From: Streptomyces peucetius
Lineage (GTDB): Bacteria > Actinomycetota > Actinomycetes > Streptomycetales > Streptomycetaceae
DNA length: 64,000 nt
Assembly (NCBI RefSeq): GCF_025854275.1
Contig: NZ_CP107567.1
Location: forward strand, 2,046,001 to 2,110,000
Reading direction: 5' to 3'
Shown: positions 1-7,408 of the stretch, one piece after another
How positions within the stretch are numbered: the first letter of the stretch is position 1
Layout of the letters: each line of letters starts with the position of its first letter
The notes under the pieces: generated by a model
The model's input: the letters and a program-made list of their open reading frames with translations, nothing else
Told to the model about the DNA's origin: nothing
The model's database searches: none
Position numbers and translations under genes: made by a program

Positions 1-752
1 CGGCGGCCCGCCTCGACCGCCGCCTCGGCCTCCGCCAGCCGTGCCTTGAGCCGCCGCGTCTCGCTCTCCGCGGCCGACACCTGGGCCGCGGCCTGGGCGC
101 GGACGCTGTCGAGCTCCGCGTCCTTGCGGCGCAGGGCGGCCTCGCCGCGCTTGACGTCGGCCTGGGCACTGCGGAGCTTGCGGTGGAGCGCCTCGCCGTC
201 CTTGCGGGCACCGTCCAGCTCGGCCCGCAGCCGCTCGGTCTCGGACTTGATCTGGCCGCGGGCCTCGTCCAGTTCCTCGCGCAGCCGGTCCAGCTCGCGC
301 CGGCCGGCCTCGTCGGCCCGCTCGGCGTCGGCCCGCTGGACCTCCTCCCCGGCGGCGGCGACCATCTTGACCCAGCCGGCGGGGCGCAGCACATAGGCGG
401 CCGCCGCGACGTCCACGGGGTCCGCGGCGGCGGGCGGCGACCCGGACTCCAGGGCCCTGGCCAGCTCGGGCTGCGCCTTGCCGAGCCGTTCGCCGATGCG
501 CTGGCGGAAGACGGCGTCGCCCTCCAGCGCGGCGGCCATGGCGTTTCCGGCGAACTTCGCGCGCCGGGTCGGGGTGAAGCGGGCATACTGGCGCAGCTGG
601 GCGGGGAGTTCGGCGACGGTCAGGCCGCCGAACGCGTCGGAGACGAGGGCGACGACCCGCCGCCGTACACCTTCCGGCAGCGGGCGGTCGAGCGCCTCGG
701 CGGCGTCGCCGGCCGCACCGGCCGGCTCCGCGCCGTTGTCAGGCTGCTCCAC
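1..752 (-). CDS. NYN-domain-type protein, N-terminal part (C-terminus outside window)
   Basis: The visible part is about 250 residues from a GTG at 752, with an AGGGG ribosome binding site 8 nt upstream; the gene runs off the left edge. Residues 20-130 form a compact helical region. From about residue 135 onwards the chain is a long Arg/Glu/Ala heptad-like stretch that should be a coiled coil. This arrangement matches a family conserved in streptomycetes in which such a region precedes a C-terminal NYN (PIN-like) nuclease domain. That domain is not in this window, so the family name is recognition of the N-terminus plus context only. The role in the cell is not known to me; an RNA-processing role would be inferred from the missing domain. 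The zinc-ribbon gene lies immediately upstream on the same strand. Confidence 0.55.
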   Translation of the reverse strand, partial: MEQPDNGAEPAGAAGDAAEALDRPLPEGVRRRVVALVSDAFGGLTVAELPAQLRQYARFTPTRRAKFAGNAMAAALEGDAVFRQRIGERLGKAQPELARALESGSPPAAADPVDVAAAAYVLRPAGWVKMVAAAGEEVQRADAERADEAGRRELDRLREELDEARGQIKSETERLRAELDGARKDGEALHRKLRSAQADVKRGEAALRRKDAELDSVRAQAAAQVSAAESETRRLKARLAEAEAAVEAGR

Positions 753-790
753 GATCCGTTCACCCCTACCACCCGTGCGGGCCGCTCCGT

Positions 791-1033
791 TCAGGAACCG
801 GCGCCCGGCCTGTCCACCAGCTCGATCTGGTCCACCGCGTTGCACCACCGGCAGCGGACCGACTCGATGGTCTCACTGACCACCTCGCGCTCCTCCACGT
901 TCGGCTCGCCCGCCAGGTCCAGATGGACGTACTCGACGACCTTGGACGAGCGTGTGACGTCGAAGCGGGTCAGATTGCCGCAGAGCGTGCAGCGCCACCT
1001 GGTGTCAGCGGTCGGCGAGGGAACCGTCGTCAT
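791..1033 (-). CDS. Small zinc-ribbon protein
   Basis: An 80-residue protein with two CxxC pairs (C15/C18 and C61/C64), the pattern of a single structural zinc ribbon. Between them lies an acidic stretch (EPNVEEREVVSET). I chose the ATG at 1033 because AGAGGA sits 8 nt before it; the in-frame ATG 21 nt upstream (1054) has no ribosome binding site. It is encoded 38 nt upstream of the NYN-type gene on the same strand, so the two are probably cotranscribed. No catalytic motif is visible. It may bind nucleic acid or act as a small metal-binding adaptor, but that is only inference from the fold. The gene is divergent from the rhomboid gene. Confidence 0.65.
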   Translation of the reverse strand: MTTVPSPTADTRWRCTLCGNLTRFDVTRSSKVVEYVHLDLAGEPNVEEREVVSETIESVRCRWCNAVDQIELVDRPGAGS

Positions 1034-1183
1034 CGTGCCGTCCTCTTGTCTCATGCGGGAGCGGATACCGCGGTGCGCCGTCGAACTGCGGATGTACTGC
1101 CTGTAACCCTACGGCCTCGCGGGTACCCGATGTCGCGGCGAGGCACTCTGTACCGTTCGGCCCTGCTACGCCATGCTCTGTCC

Positions 1184-1915
1184 ATGATCAGTCGGTGGGG
1201 CGCGGCCAGGGATGCGGTCAGGAACGCGGCGACGGGACCTGCGGTGACGTACGGCCTGATCGCGGTGTGCTGCGCGATCTTCGTCATCAGCCCGGTCTCG
1301 GGTCTGAACCCCTCGTACGGCCTCGGCGACCGGCTGCTGGTGGCGCAGGCGGCGTACTTCGAACGCTGGGGCGTGATCCCCGCGGAGCTGATGGGCGGGT
1401 CCCCGGGCGCCCTGCTCACCCCGCTCACCGCTCTGTTCGTGCACGGCAGTTGGCTGCACCTGCTGGGGAACATGCTCTTCCTCTTCGTCTTCGGCGCGAT
1501 GGCCGAAGAGCGGATGGGGCAGGTCCACTTCGCGCTGTTCTACACCGGCGCCGGCTATCTCGCGCTGCTCGTCTACGCGGCGGTCAACGCCGACTCCGAG
1601 CAGACGCTGGTGGGGGCGTCCGGGGCGATCTCCGCCGTACTCGGAGCGTTCCTCTTCCTCTTGCCGAAGGCCCGGGTCACGAGTCTGTTCCCCTTCCTCT
1701 TCTTCCTGCCGCTGCGCTTCCCCGCCTGGGCGGTGCTGATCTTCTGGTTCGTGCTGCAGTGGCTGGCGGCCAGGGGCGCGGGCAGCGGGCCGGGCGTCGC
1801 CTACCTGGCGCACCTGGTGGGGTTCGGAGTGGGCTTCGTCTACGCGTGGGGCCGCTACGGGCGTGGGACTAGAGTGAACGCATCTTCAGCGACCGAGGGA
1901 GAAAGCCAGCCATGA
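1184..1915 (+). CDS. Rhomboid family intramembrane serine protease
   Basis: A 243-residue polytopic membrane protein. The rhomboid signature is complete: HLLGNMLFLFVFG at residues 92-104, the nucleophile motif GASG with Ser146, and the catalytic His210 in AHLVGFGVGF. Six or so hydrophobic segments fit the core rhomboid fold. The family cleaves transmembrane segments of membrane proteins within the bilayer; the substrate here cannot be deduced. I placed the start at ATG 1184, which gives a short cytoplasmic N-terminus before the first membrane helix; an in-frame ATG at 1130 would add 18 residues. The stop codon overlaps the start of the next gene by 4 nt (ATGA), so the two are translationally coupled. 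Confidence 0.9.
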   Translation: MISRWGAARDAVRNAATGPAVTYGLIAVCCAIFVISPVSGLNPSYGLGDRLLVAQAAYFERWGVIPAELMGGSPGALLTPLTALFVHGSWLHLLGNMLFLFVFGAMAEERMGQVHFALFYTGAGYLALLVYAAVNADSEQTLVGASGAISAVLGAFLFLLPKARVTSLFPFLFFLPLRFPAWAVLIFWFVLQWLAARGAGSGPGVAYLAHLVGFGVGFVYAWGRYGRGTRVNASSATEGESQP

Positions 1916-2193
1916 TCACCGCGATCGTGCTCATCAAGACCAGCGTGGACCGCATCCCCGAGATCGCCGAGTCGATCGCGGCGCTGGACAGCGTCAGCGA
2001 GGTCTTCTCCGTCACCGGCACCTACGATCTGATCGCCATGGTGCGCGTGGCCAGGCACGACGACCTGGCGGACGTGATCCCGGGCCGGATCAGCAAGATC
2101 CCCGGCGTCGAGGGCACCGACACGCATGTCGCCTTCCGCACGTACTCCCAGCACGACCTCGAGGCCGCCTTCGCCATCGGGCTGGACGCGTAG
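1912..2193 (+). CDS. Stand-alone Lrp/AsnC ligand-binding (RAM) domain protein
   Basis: A 93-residue protein consisting only of the ligand-binding/oligomerisation domain of the Lrp/AsnC family (RAM domain); residues 1-75 give the beta-alpha-beta-beta-alpha-beta order with the conserved VTGTYDLIAMV strand. There is no helix-turn-helix, so it cannot bind DNA by itself. Stand-alone RAM proteins usually form ring-like oligomers that bind small molecules such as amino acids; a regulatory or storage role here is inference. The start ATG overlaps the rhomboid stop (ATGA), which implies coupled expression with that protease. After it come 188 bp holding the operator of the next operon. Confidence 0.85.
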   Translation: MITAIVLIKTSVDRIPEIAESIAALDSVSEVFSVTGTYDLIAMVRVARHDDLADVIPGRISKIPGVEGTDTHVAFRTYSQHDLEAAFAIGLDA

Positions 2194-2319
2194 CCTCCCC
2201 GAAGGCGGCGGACCGGCGCGCGTAGGGCCGGGCGGGGAGCGGCCGGACCGGTCGCCGGCTCGCGGCGCGCACCGCGCCGTCCCCGCTCGCCGGAGAACAC
2301 GCCCCGCAGGGAGCGCCAA

Positions 2320-2352
2320 GATGAAGGAATCCTCATCAGGGCTTCATCAGGG
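2320..2352 (+). promoter_or_regulatory. Operator copy 1: GATGAA-N7-TCATC-N6-TCATC
   Basis: GATGAA at 2320-2325 is followed by two direct repeats of TCATCAGGG at 2333-2341 and 2344-2352, spaced 11 bp apart. Direct repeats one helical turn apart are typical of OmpR/PhoB-type response regulators, and such a regulator is encoded downstream (4074-4733). The same three-part layout occurs before the permease gene at 4758-4786. Binding by that regulator is inference. Confidence 0.65.
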
Positions 2353-2381
2353 TCTCCTGTCCCGTCGCGAGGATGAGACGC

Positions 2382-2663
2382 ATGGCTTTCACCCATCGCA
2401 TGGTGACGCTCGCCGCCGTCGTCGCCATCCCGCTCGGCATCGCCGCGACCAGCTACGCCCTGACCGACGCCCCCGAGACGCCCCAGGTGCCGCCCGCCGT
2501 CGAGCTGGACGCCACCCCGCGGCCGGCCTCACCGCCGGCCGGCAGCCCGCCGGCCACTGTGACCGGCACCCCGACGGCCCCCGCCCCGGCCACGGACGCG
2601 GTGGTGCCCGGCCCCGCGGCCACCGACGACGATGACGACGACGACATCGGTGAAGAGAACTGA
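2382..2663 (+). CDS. Small secreted or anchored acidic hydrophilic protein
   Basis: A 93-residue protein with an N-terminal hydrophobic segment (residues 8-29, ending near SYALTDAPE) that looks like a signal peptide or anchor. It is followed by a Pro/Ala/Thr-rich extended region and a C-terminal run of seven aspartates plus IGEEN. The start ATG at 2382 has GAGG 9 nt upstream; the in-frame ATG at 2373 directly abuts that site and is less likely. The gene lies first in an operon with a histidine kinase and a response regulator and overlaps the kinase gene, so it may act outside the membrane as a metal-binding or accessory component of the sensor. I recognise no characterised homologue; the function is unknown. 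Confidence 0.75.
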   Translation: MAFTHRMVTLAAVVAIPLGIAATSYALTDAPETPQVPPAVELDATPRPASPPAGSPPATVTGTPTAPAPATDAVVPGPAATDDDDDDDIGEEN

Positions 2664-4077
2664 CCGCCGGATCTCCGCGCGGGTCCGCATCCTGCTCTGG
2701 CTGCTGCTGATGATGACGGTGGCCCTCGCCGCCGTCGCGACGACCACCCGCTCGCTCCTGCTGCGCGACATCGATCACCGGATCAACCAGCTGCTCACCC
2801 AGGAGACCCAGGAGTTCGGGAACTTCGTGCCCCAGGGCGTCGATCCGGACACCGGCCGCACCTTCACCGACCCGGACAAACTGCTGCGCGTCTTCCTGCA
2901 GCGGCAGTACTCCGATCCCGACGAGGAGTTGCTCGGACTGACCCGCCCTGCCGGGCGGGACCTCCACGTCATACGGCAGTCGCGCGAGATCCGGGCCTCC
3001 GTCGCCCTCCACCCGGACCGGGCCTCCCTGTCCGCGATCCTCGACTCGAAGGACGCCTCCGGTGTGCTGCGGCGGCCGGCGGGCGAGGTGCGCTGGGCGA
3101 AGGTGCCGATCGACGCCGCCGGAAAGGGATACCCGGCGGCCTTCGTCGTCGCGTTCCACGCCGACCGCGAGCGGTCCATCGCCGACGACGCCTTCCGCAC
3201 GCTGCTCGTCATCTCCGGGGTGGCTCTGCTGCTGACGACCGGGATCGGCTGGGCGGTCGCCGGCCGCATCCTGGCCCCCGTACGAGTGGTCCGGGCGACC
3301 GCCGAGCAGTTGACCGAGCAGGATCTGACCCAGCGGATCCCGGTCCAGGGCCGTGACGACATCGCGGCGCTCGCCGAGACCTTCAACGCCATGCTGGACC
3401 GGCTGGAGCGGGCCTTCGCCGGCCAGCGCCAGTTCGTCGACGACGCCGGGCACGAGCTGCGCACGCCCATCACCATCGTCCGCGGCCATCTGGAGGTCAT
3501 GGGCGACGACCCGGCCGAGCAGCGCGAGACGATCCGCCTGGTCACCGACGAACTCGACCGGATGAGCCGGATCGTCGAGGACCTGCTGCTGCTCGCCAAG
3601 GCGGAGCGGCCCGACTTCATCCGGCCGGAGCCGGTGCAGCTGGGCGAACTGACCGCCGACGTGTTCGTGAAGGCCCGGGCGCTGGGCGAACGGGACTGGT
3701 CCCTGGACCGGGTCGCCGACCGCGAGGCCGTGCTCGATCCGCAGCGCATCACCCAGGCGATGGTGCAGCTGGCACAGAACGCGGTCCAGCACACCGTCCC
3801 CGGTGCCCGGATACGGATCGGCTCACGCGACCTCGACGGCCGCGTCGAGCTGTACGTCGCCGACAGCGGGCCGGGCGTCCAGGACCAGGACACCGAGGTG
3901 ATCTTCGAACGTTTCCGGCGCGGCACCGCCCGCCGCGGGGCCCGCACCAGCGGCGCGGGGCTCGGTCTGTCCATCGTCCGGGCCATCGCGGAGGGGCACC
4001 GCGGCGGCCGCGTCGAACTGCGCCGCACCGAAGGCGGCGGAGCGACATTCGTACTCGTCATGGAGGAAGCGCCGTGA
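2632..4077 (+). CDS. Sensor histidine kinase (HAMP-HisKA-HATPase)
   Basis: A 481-residue membrane sensor. The first transmembrane helix is at about residues 20-45, followed by an extracytoplasmic domain of about 140 residues, a second helix near residues 190-212, a HAMP linker, a HisKA domain with the phospho-acceptor His274 in GHELRTP, and a HATPase_c domain with the N box (AQNAVQH), G1 (DSGPGV) and G2 (GAGLGLS). The start is ATG 2632 or GTG 2650; neither has a good ribosome binding site, so translation probably depends on coupling to the secreted-peptide gene it overlaps by up to 32 nt. The stop overlaps the regulator start (GTGA). The signal sensed is unknown; the regulon suggests a C3 acid such as glycerate. 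Confidence 0.93.
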   Translation: MTTTTSVKRTDRRISARVRILLWLLLMMTVALAAVATTTRSLLLRDIDHRINQLLTQETQEFGNFVPQGVDPDTGRTFTDPDKLLRVFLQRQYSDPDEELLGLTRPAGRDLHVIRQSREIRASVALHPDRASLSAILDSKDASGVLRRPAGEVRWAKVPIDAAGKGYPAAFVVAFHADRERSIADDAFRTLLVISGVALLLTTGIGWAVAGRILAPVRVVRATAEQLTEQDLTQRIPVQGRDDIAALAETFNAMLDRLERAFAGQRQFVDDAGHELRTPITIVRGHLEVMGDDPAEQRETIRLVTDELDRMSRIVEDLLLLAKAERPDFIRPEPVQLGELTADVFVKARALGERDWSLDRVADREAVLDPQRITQAMVQLAQNAVQHTVPGARIRIGSRDLDGRVELYVADSGPGVQDQDTEVIFERFRRGTARRGARTSGAGLGLSIVRAIAEGHRGGRVELRRTEGGGATFVLVMEEAP

Positions 4078-4733
4078 ACCGCATTCTGATCGCCGAGGAC
4101 GAGGAGCGGATCGCATCCTTCGTCGAGAAGGGCCTGCGCTCGAACGGCTTCACCACCACGGTCGCCGCCGACGGCGACACGGCCCTGAACTACGCCGTCA
4201 CCGGCGGCTTCGACCTGATGCTGCTGGACATCGGCCTGCCCGGACGCGACGGCTTCACCGTGCTGCGGGAGCTGCGCGAGGCGAGGGTGACGCTGCCCGT
4301 CGTCGTGCTGACGGCCCGCGACTCGGTACGGGACACGGTGGCCGGCCTGGAAGGCGGTGCCGACGACTGGATGACCAAGCCGTTCCGTTTCGAGGAGCTG
4401 CTGGCCCGGGTACGGCTGCGGCTGCGCACCGCGGCCCGGGCCCCGGAGGTCACCGTGCTGCGCAGCGGCGACCTCAGCCTGGATCTGCGGACCCGCCGGG
4501 CGCGGGCGTCGGAGCGGACCGTGGACCTGACGGCCCGTGAGTTCGTGCTGCTGGAGCTGTTCCTGCGCCACCCCGGCCAGGTCCTGTCCCGGGAGCAGAT
4601 CCTCTCCCACGTCTGGGGCTACGACTTCGATCCCGGCTCCAACATCGTGGATGTCTATGTGCGGGCCCTGCGCAAGAAGCTGGGCGCCGAACGGCTGGAG
4701 ACCGTACGGGGCATGGGCTACCGAATGCCGTAA
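4074..4733 (+). CDS. OmpR/PhoB-family response regulator
   Basis: A 219-residue two-domain regulator. The receiver has the acidic pair in AEDEE near the N-terminus, the phospho-acceptor Asp52 in LLDIGLPG and the conserved Lys in MTKPFRF near residue 102. The C-terminal half is a winged-helix domain (LTAREFVLLELFLRHPG ... VDVYVRALRKKLG) that binds DNA, normally as a dimer on direct repeats. It starts at a GTG overlapping the kinase stop, so the pair is one translational unit. Direct-repeat sites with 11-bp spacing lie in front of this operon (2320-2352) and in front of the permease gene (4758-4786), and are the obvious candidate targets. It would then control its own operon and the permease-glycerate kinase operon. 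Confidence 0.95.
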   Translation: MNRILIAEDEERIASFVEKGLRSNGFTTTVAADGDTALNYAVTGGFDLMLLDIGLPGRDGFTVLRELREARVTLPVVVLTARDSVRDTVAGLEGGADDWMTKPFRFEELLARVRLRLRTAARAPEVTVLRSGDLSLDLRTRRARASERTVDLTAREFVLLELFLRHPGQVLSREQILSHVWGYDFDPGSNIVDVYVRALRKKLGAERLETVRGMGYRMP

Positions 4734-4757
4734 AGAGCAGCGAAGGTCGCGAAGACG

Positions 4758-4798
4758 GATGAACTTTCCTTCATCCGGGGCTCATCGGCGGCTCACGG
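4758..4798 (+). promoter_or_regulatory. Operator copy 2: GATGAA-N7-TCATC-N6-TCATC
   Basis: GATGAA at 4758-4763 is followed by TCATC at 4771 and 4782 and a weaker TCACGG at 4793, each 11 bp from the previous one. GATGAA lies exactly 13 bp before the first TCATC, as in copy 1. The array ends only about 20 bp before the permease start at 4820, so the transcript leader must be very short or absent. Regulator binding is inferred. Confidence 0.65.
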
Positions 4799-4819
4799 CC
4801 CGCTCACAGACTGATCGTC

Positions 4820-6250
4820 GTGACCCTCTCCCTCCGCCAGGCGGCGTGGCTGTGCGCGGCGCTCAGCGTCTGCGCGCTGCTCGCCGTCCCCACCGTCCTC
4901 CCGTCCATGAACGGTGAAGCCCGGCTCACGCTCGCCGTGTTCGCCCTCGCCACCTGCGCCTGGATCGCCGCTCCCGTCGACGACACCTACACGGCGCTCG
5001 GGGCGGGGCTCGCACTCACCGCGACGGGGGTGATCAGTGCCGACACCCTCTTCGCCACCCTGGGCGACGCAACGATCTGGCTGCTGATCTGCGCGTTCGT
5101 CCTCGCCGCCGCGGTGGCGAGGACCGGACTCGCCGGCCGTGCGGCGGCCTTCCTGGTCAGCGGGGCGCGCACGGTGCGGCAGCTGGTGCATCTGACGACC
5201 GCCGCGCTGGTGGTCACCGCGTTCGCCGTGCCGGCCACCTCGGGGCGTGCGGCGCTGGCCATGCCGGTGTTCCTGGCGCTCGCCAAGGTGCTCGCCGACC
5301 GACGGCGCCTGGTGGTGATGCTGGCGCTGCTCTTCCCGACGGTCGTCCTGCTCTCCGCCGTCGCGACCCTCATCGGCGCGGGTGCGCATCTGATCACCGT
5401 CAGCGTGCTGTGGGAGCAGACCGGGGAGCGGCTCGGATTCGTCGAGTGGCTGCTGCTGGGGCTGCCGTTGGCGGTCGTCTCGTCCCATCTGGCCGCGGAG
5501 ACGGTCCTGTTGACGACGACCTCGCGGGCGGAGCGGCGCGGGCCGGTGAAGATCACACCCGAGCTGCTCCAGGAGCACTCCCCCACTCCGGTGACCGGTC
5601 CGCTGACCACCGCGGAGAGCCGGTGCGTGATGCTGCTGGGCACGGTGGTGACCCTGTGGTGCAGCGAACCGCTGCACGGCGTGCCGCCGGCCGTGGTCGC
5701 GCTGATCGGCGCGGTCGTGACGTCGTCGCCGGCCCTGGGGACCGTACGGCTGAAGGACGGACTGCGGACCGTGCCGTGGCCCCTGCTGCTCTTCATGGCC
5801 GCGACGACCGCGATGGGGGTGGCGCTGGCCGACTCGGGTGCCGCCGGGTGGCTGGTGGGCCGGCTGCCGGACGGCCTGCCGGCGTGGTTGTTCCTCGCCG
5901 TGATCGTGCTCGTCAGCACGGCCGCGCATCTGGTCCTGCAGTCGCGTTCAGCCCGCTCCTCCGTACTCGTCCCGCTGGTGGTGGCCGCCGCCGTCGGCGC
6001 CGGCGTCAATCCGGTCGCGGCGGCGCTCGCGTCCACCGCCGCGGCCGGTTTCTGCCACACGCTGCCCGCCTCCGCCAAGCCGGTCACGCTCTTCTTCGAC
6101 CCGCCCGACGATGTGCCCACGTTCACCTCGCGCGATCTGCTGCGGCTGTCCGCCCTGCTCGCGCCGCTCAGCGCCGCCGTGGTGCTGCTGTTCGCCCTCG
6201 CCGTCTGGCCGCTGCTCGGCGTGCCCGTCCTTATGGAGACCCAGCCATGA
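4820..6250 (+). CDS. SLC13/ArsB-type permease (divalent or organic anion transporter)
   Basis: A 476-residue integral membrane protein with about 11-12 hydrophobic helices spread over the whole chain. Internal features such as ATSGRAALAMP and QSRSARSSVLVPLVVAAAV resemble the repeated substrate-binding hairpins of the ion-transporter superfamily that includes SLC13 (sodium:dicarboxylate or sulfate) and ArsB/NadC proteins. Substrate identity is not readable from the sequence. The start is GTG 4820, with no clear Shine-Dalgarno sequence. The stop overlaps the glycerate kinase ATG by 4 nt, and the operator upstream matches that of the sensor-kinase operon, so I infer uptake of glycerate or a related hydroxy acid. 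Sulfate or a dicarboxylate remains possible. Confidence 0.8.
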   Translation: MTLSLRQAAWLCAALSVCALLAVPTVLPSMNGEARLTLAVFALATCAWIAAPVDDTYTALGAGLALTATGVISADTLFATLGDATIWLLICAFVLAAAVARTGLAGRAAAFLVSGARTVRQLVHLTTAALVVTAFAVPATSGRAALAMPVFLALAKVLADRRRLVVMLALLFPTVVLLSAVATLIGAGAHLITVSVLWEQTGERLGFVEWLLLGLPLAVVSSHLAAETVLLTTTSRAERRGPVKITPELLQEHSPTPVTGPLTTAESRCVMLLGTVVTLWCSEPLHGVPPAVVALIGAVVTSSPALGTVRLKDGLRTVPWPLLLFMAATTAMGVALADSGAAGWLVGRLPDGLPAWLFLAVIVLVSTAAHLVLQSRSARSSVLVPLVVAAAVGAGVNPVAAALASTAAAGFCHTLPASAKPVTLFFDPPDDVPTFTSRDLLRLSALLAPLSAAVVLLFALAVWPLLGVPVLMETQP

Positions 6251-7407
6251 CCCGTGCCCCCTACCGCATCGCCGTCGCGCCCAGCGGTTTCAAGGAGTCG
6301 CTGACCGCCCGCGAGGCCGCCGAGTCCATCGCGGAGGGCCTGCGCAGGGTCGCGCCCGACGCCGACATCGACCTCATCCCCCTGGTGGACGGCGGTGAGG
6401 GCACGGCGGAGGCGCTGGCGGCCGCGACCGGCGGCCGTCTCGTGCCGCGCGTCGCCACCGGGCCGCTCGGCAGCCCGGTGCGCACCCACTTCGCGCTGCT
6501 GGGCGACGGCACCGCGGTCGTCGAGATGGCCGCCGTCGCCGGGCTCGCCCTGGTGCCGCCGGACCGCCGCGACCCGGGCGCCACCACGACGTACGGCGTG
6601 GGCGAGCTGATCCGGGGCGCGCTGGACGCCGGTGCGCGCAGGATCCTCGTCGGCTGCGGCGACTCCGGCACCTGTGACGGCGGGGCGGGCGCGCTGCAGG
6701 CCCTCGGCGTCCGGCTGCTGGACGCCGAGGGGGCCGAGTTGCCGCCCGGGGGACGTGAGTTGCTGCGCCTGGCGCTGACGGACACCGCCGGTCTCGAGCC
6801 GCGGGTAGCCGCCGCCGAGATCCTCGTGGCCTGCAACCCGTACAACGTGCTGTGCGGCGAGCACGGCGTCGCCCGGGTCTTCGGCCCGCAGAAGGGGGCG
6901 AGCCCGGACCAGGTCGAGGAGTTGTCGGCGGGCCTCGAGCACTGGGCGGCCCACCTCGCCGCCGCCCTGCCGGTCCCGGTGGATCTGCGCCGCGCCCCGG
7001 GCACCGGCGCCTCGGGCGGTCTCGGCGCCGGGCTCGCCGCGCTCGGCGCCCGGCTGCGGCCCCGTTTCGACGTGCTGCTGGACCACGTCGACCTGGACGC
7101 CCGGCTCGCCCGCGCCGACCTGGTGATCACCGCGGAGGGCGCGCTGGACCAGCAGACCGTGCGCGGGAAGATCCCGGCCGAGGTGGCGCACCGGGCGCGC
7201 GCCGCCGGGAGGCCGGTGCTGGCGCTCGCCGGCACGCTCGGCCAGGGCGTCCACGAGATCACCGCCGCGGGCGTGGACGCCTACGGCTCGATCGTGCCGG
7301 CGCCCGTGCCGCTGCCCGAAGCGCTGGACCGGGCCGGCGAGTTCCTCGCGGACGCCGCCGAGCGGGCGCTGCGGATGGTGCTGGTGGGCACCCGTCTCGC
7401 CGCCTGA
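6247..7407 (+). CDS. Glycerate kinase
   Basis: A 386-residue protein of the GlxK/GarK glycerate kinase family, which phosphorylates D-glycerate with ATP to a phosphoglycerate that enters lower glycolysis. Diagnostic stretches are IAVAPSGFKESLTAREAA at the N-terminus, PLVDGGEGTAEAL, GCGDSGTCDGGAGALQALG and GASGGLGAGLAALGA; the length is normal for the family. The ATG at 6247 overlaps the permease stop (ATGA). It therefore belongs to the permease operon and, through the shared operator, probably to the two-component regulon. It ends one base before the stop codon of the convergent PLP-enzyme gene; no terminator hairpin separates them. Confidence 0.93.
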   Translation: MTRAPYRIAVAPSGFKESLTAREAAESIAEGLRRVAPDADIDLIPLVDGGEGTAEALAAATGGRLVPRVATGPLGSPVRTHFALLGDGTAVVEMAAVAGLALVPPDRRDPGATTTYGVGELIRGALDAGARRILVGCGDSGTCDGGAGALQALGVRLLDAEGAELPPGGRELLRLALTDTAGLEPRVAAAEILVACNPYNVLCGEHGVARVFGPQKGASPDQVEELSAGLEHWAAHLAAALPVPVDLRRAPGTGASGGLGAGLAALGARLRPRFDVLLDHVDLDARLARADLVITAEGALDQQTVRGKIPAEVAHRARAAGRPVLALAGTLGQGVHEITAAGVDAYGSIVPAPVPLPEALDRAGEFLADAAERALRMVLVGTRLAA

Positions 7408-7408
7408 C

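Noticed and set aside
183..1106. Long plus-strand frame opposite the NYN-type and zinc-ribbon genes
   Set aside because: It is the antisense shadow of two minus-strand genes with recognisable motifs, caused by high GC and third-position bias.
2389..4610. Long minus-strand frames across the sensor kinase and regulator
   Set aside because: They are antisense to complete HisKA/HATPase and OmpR domains and have His/Arg/Gln-rich composition typical of shadow frames.
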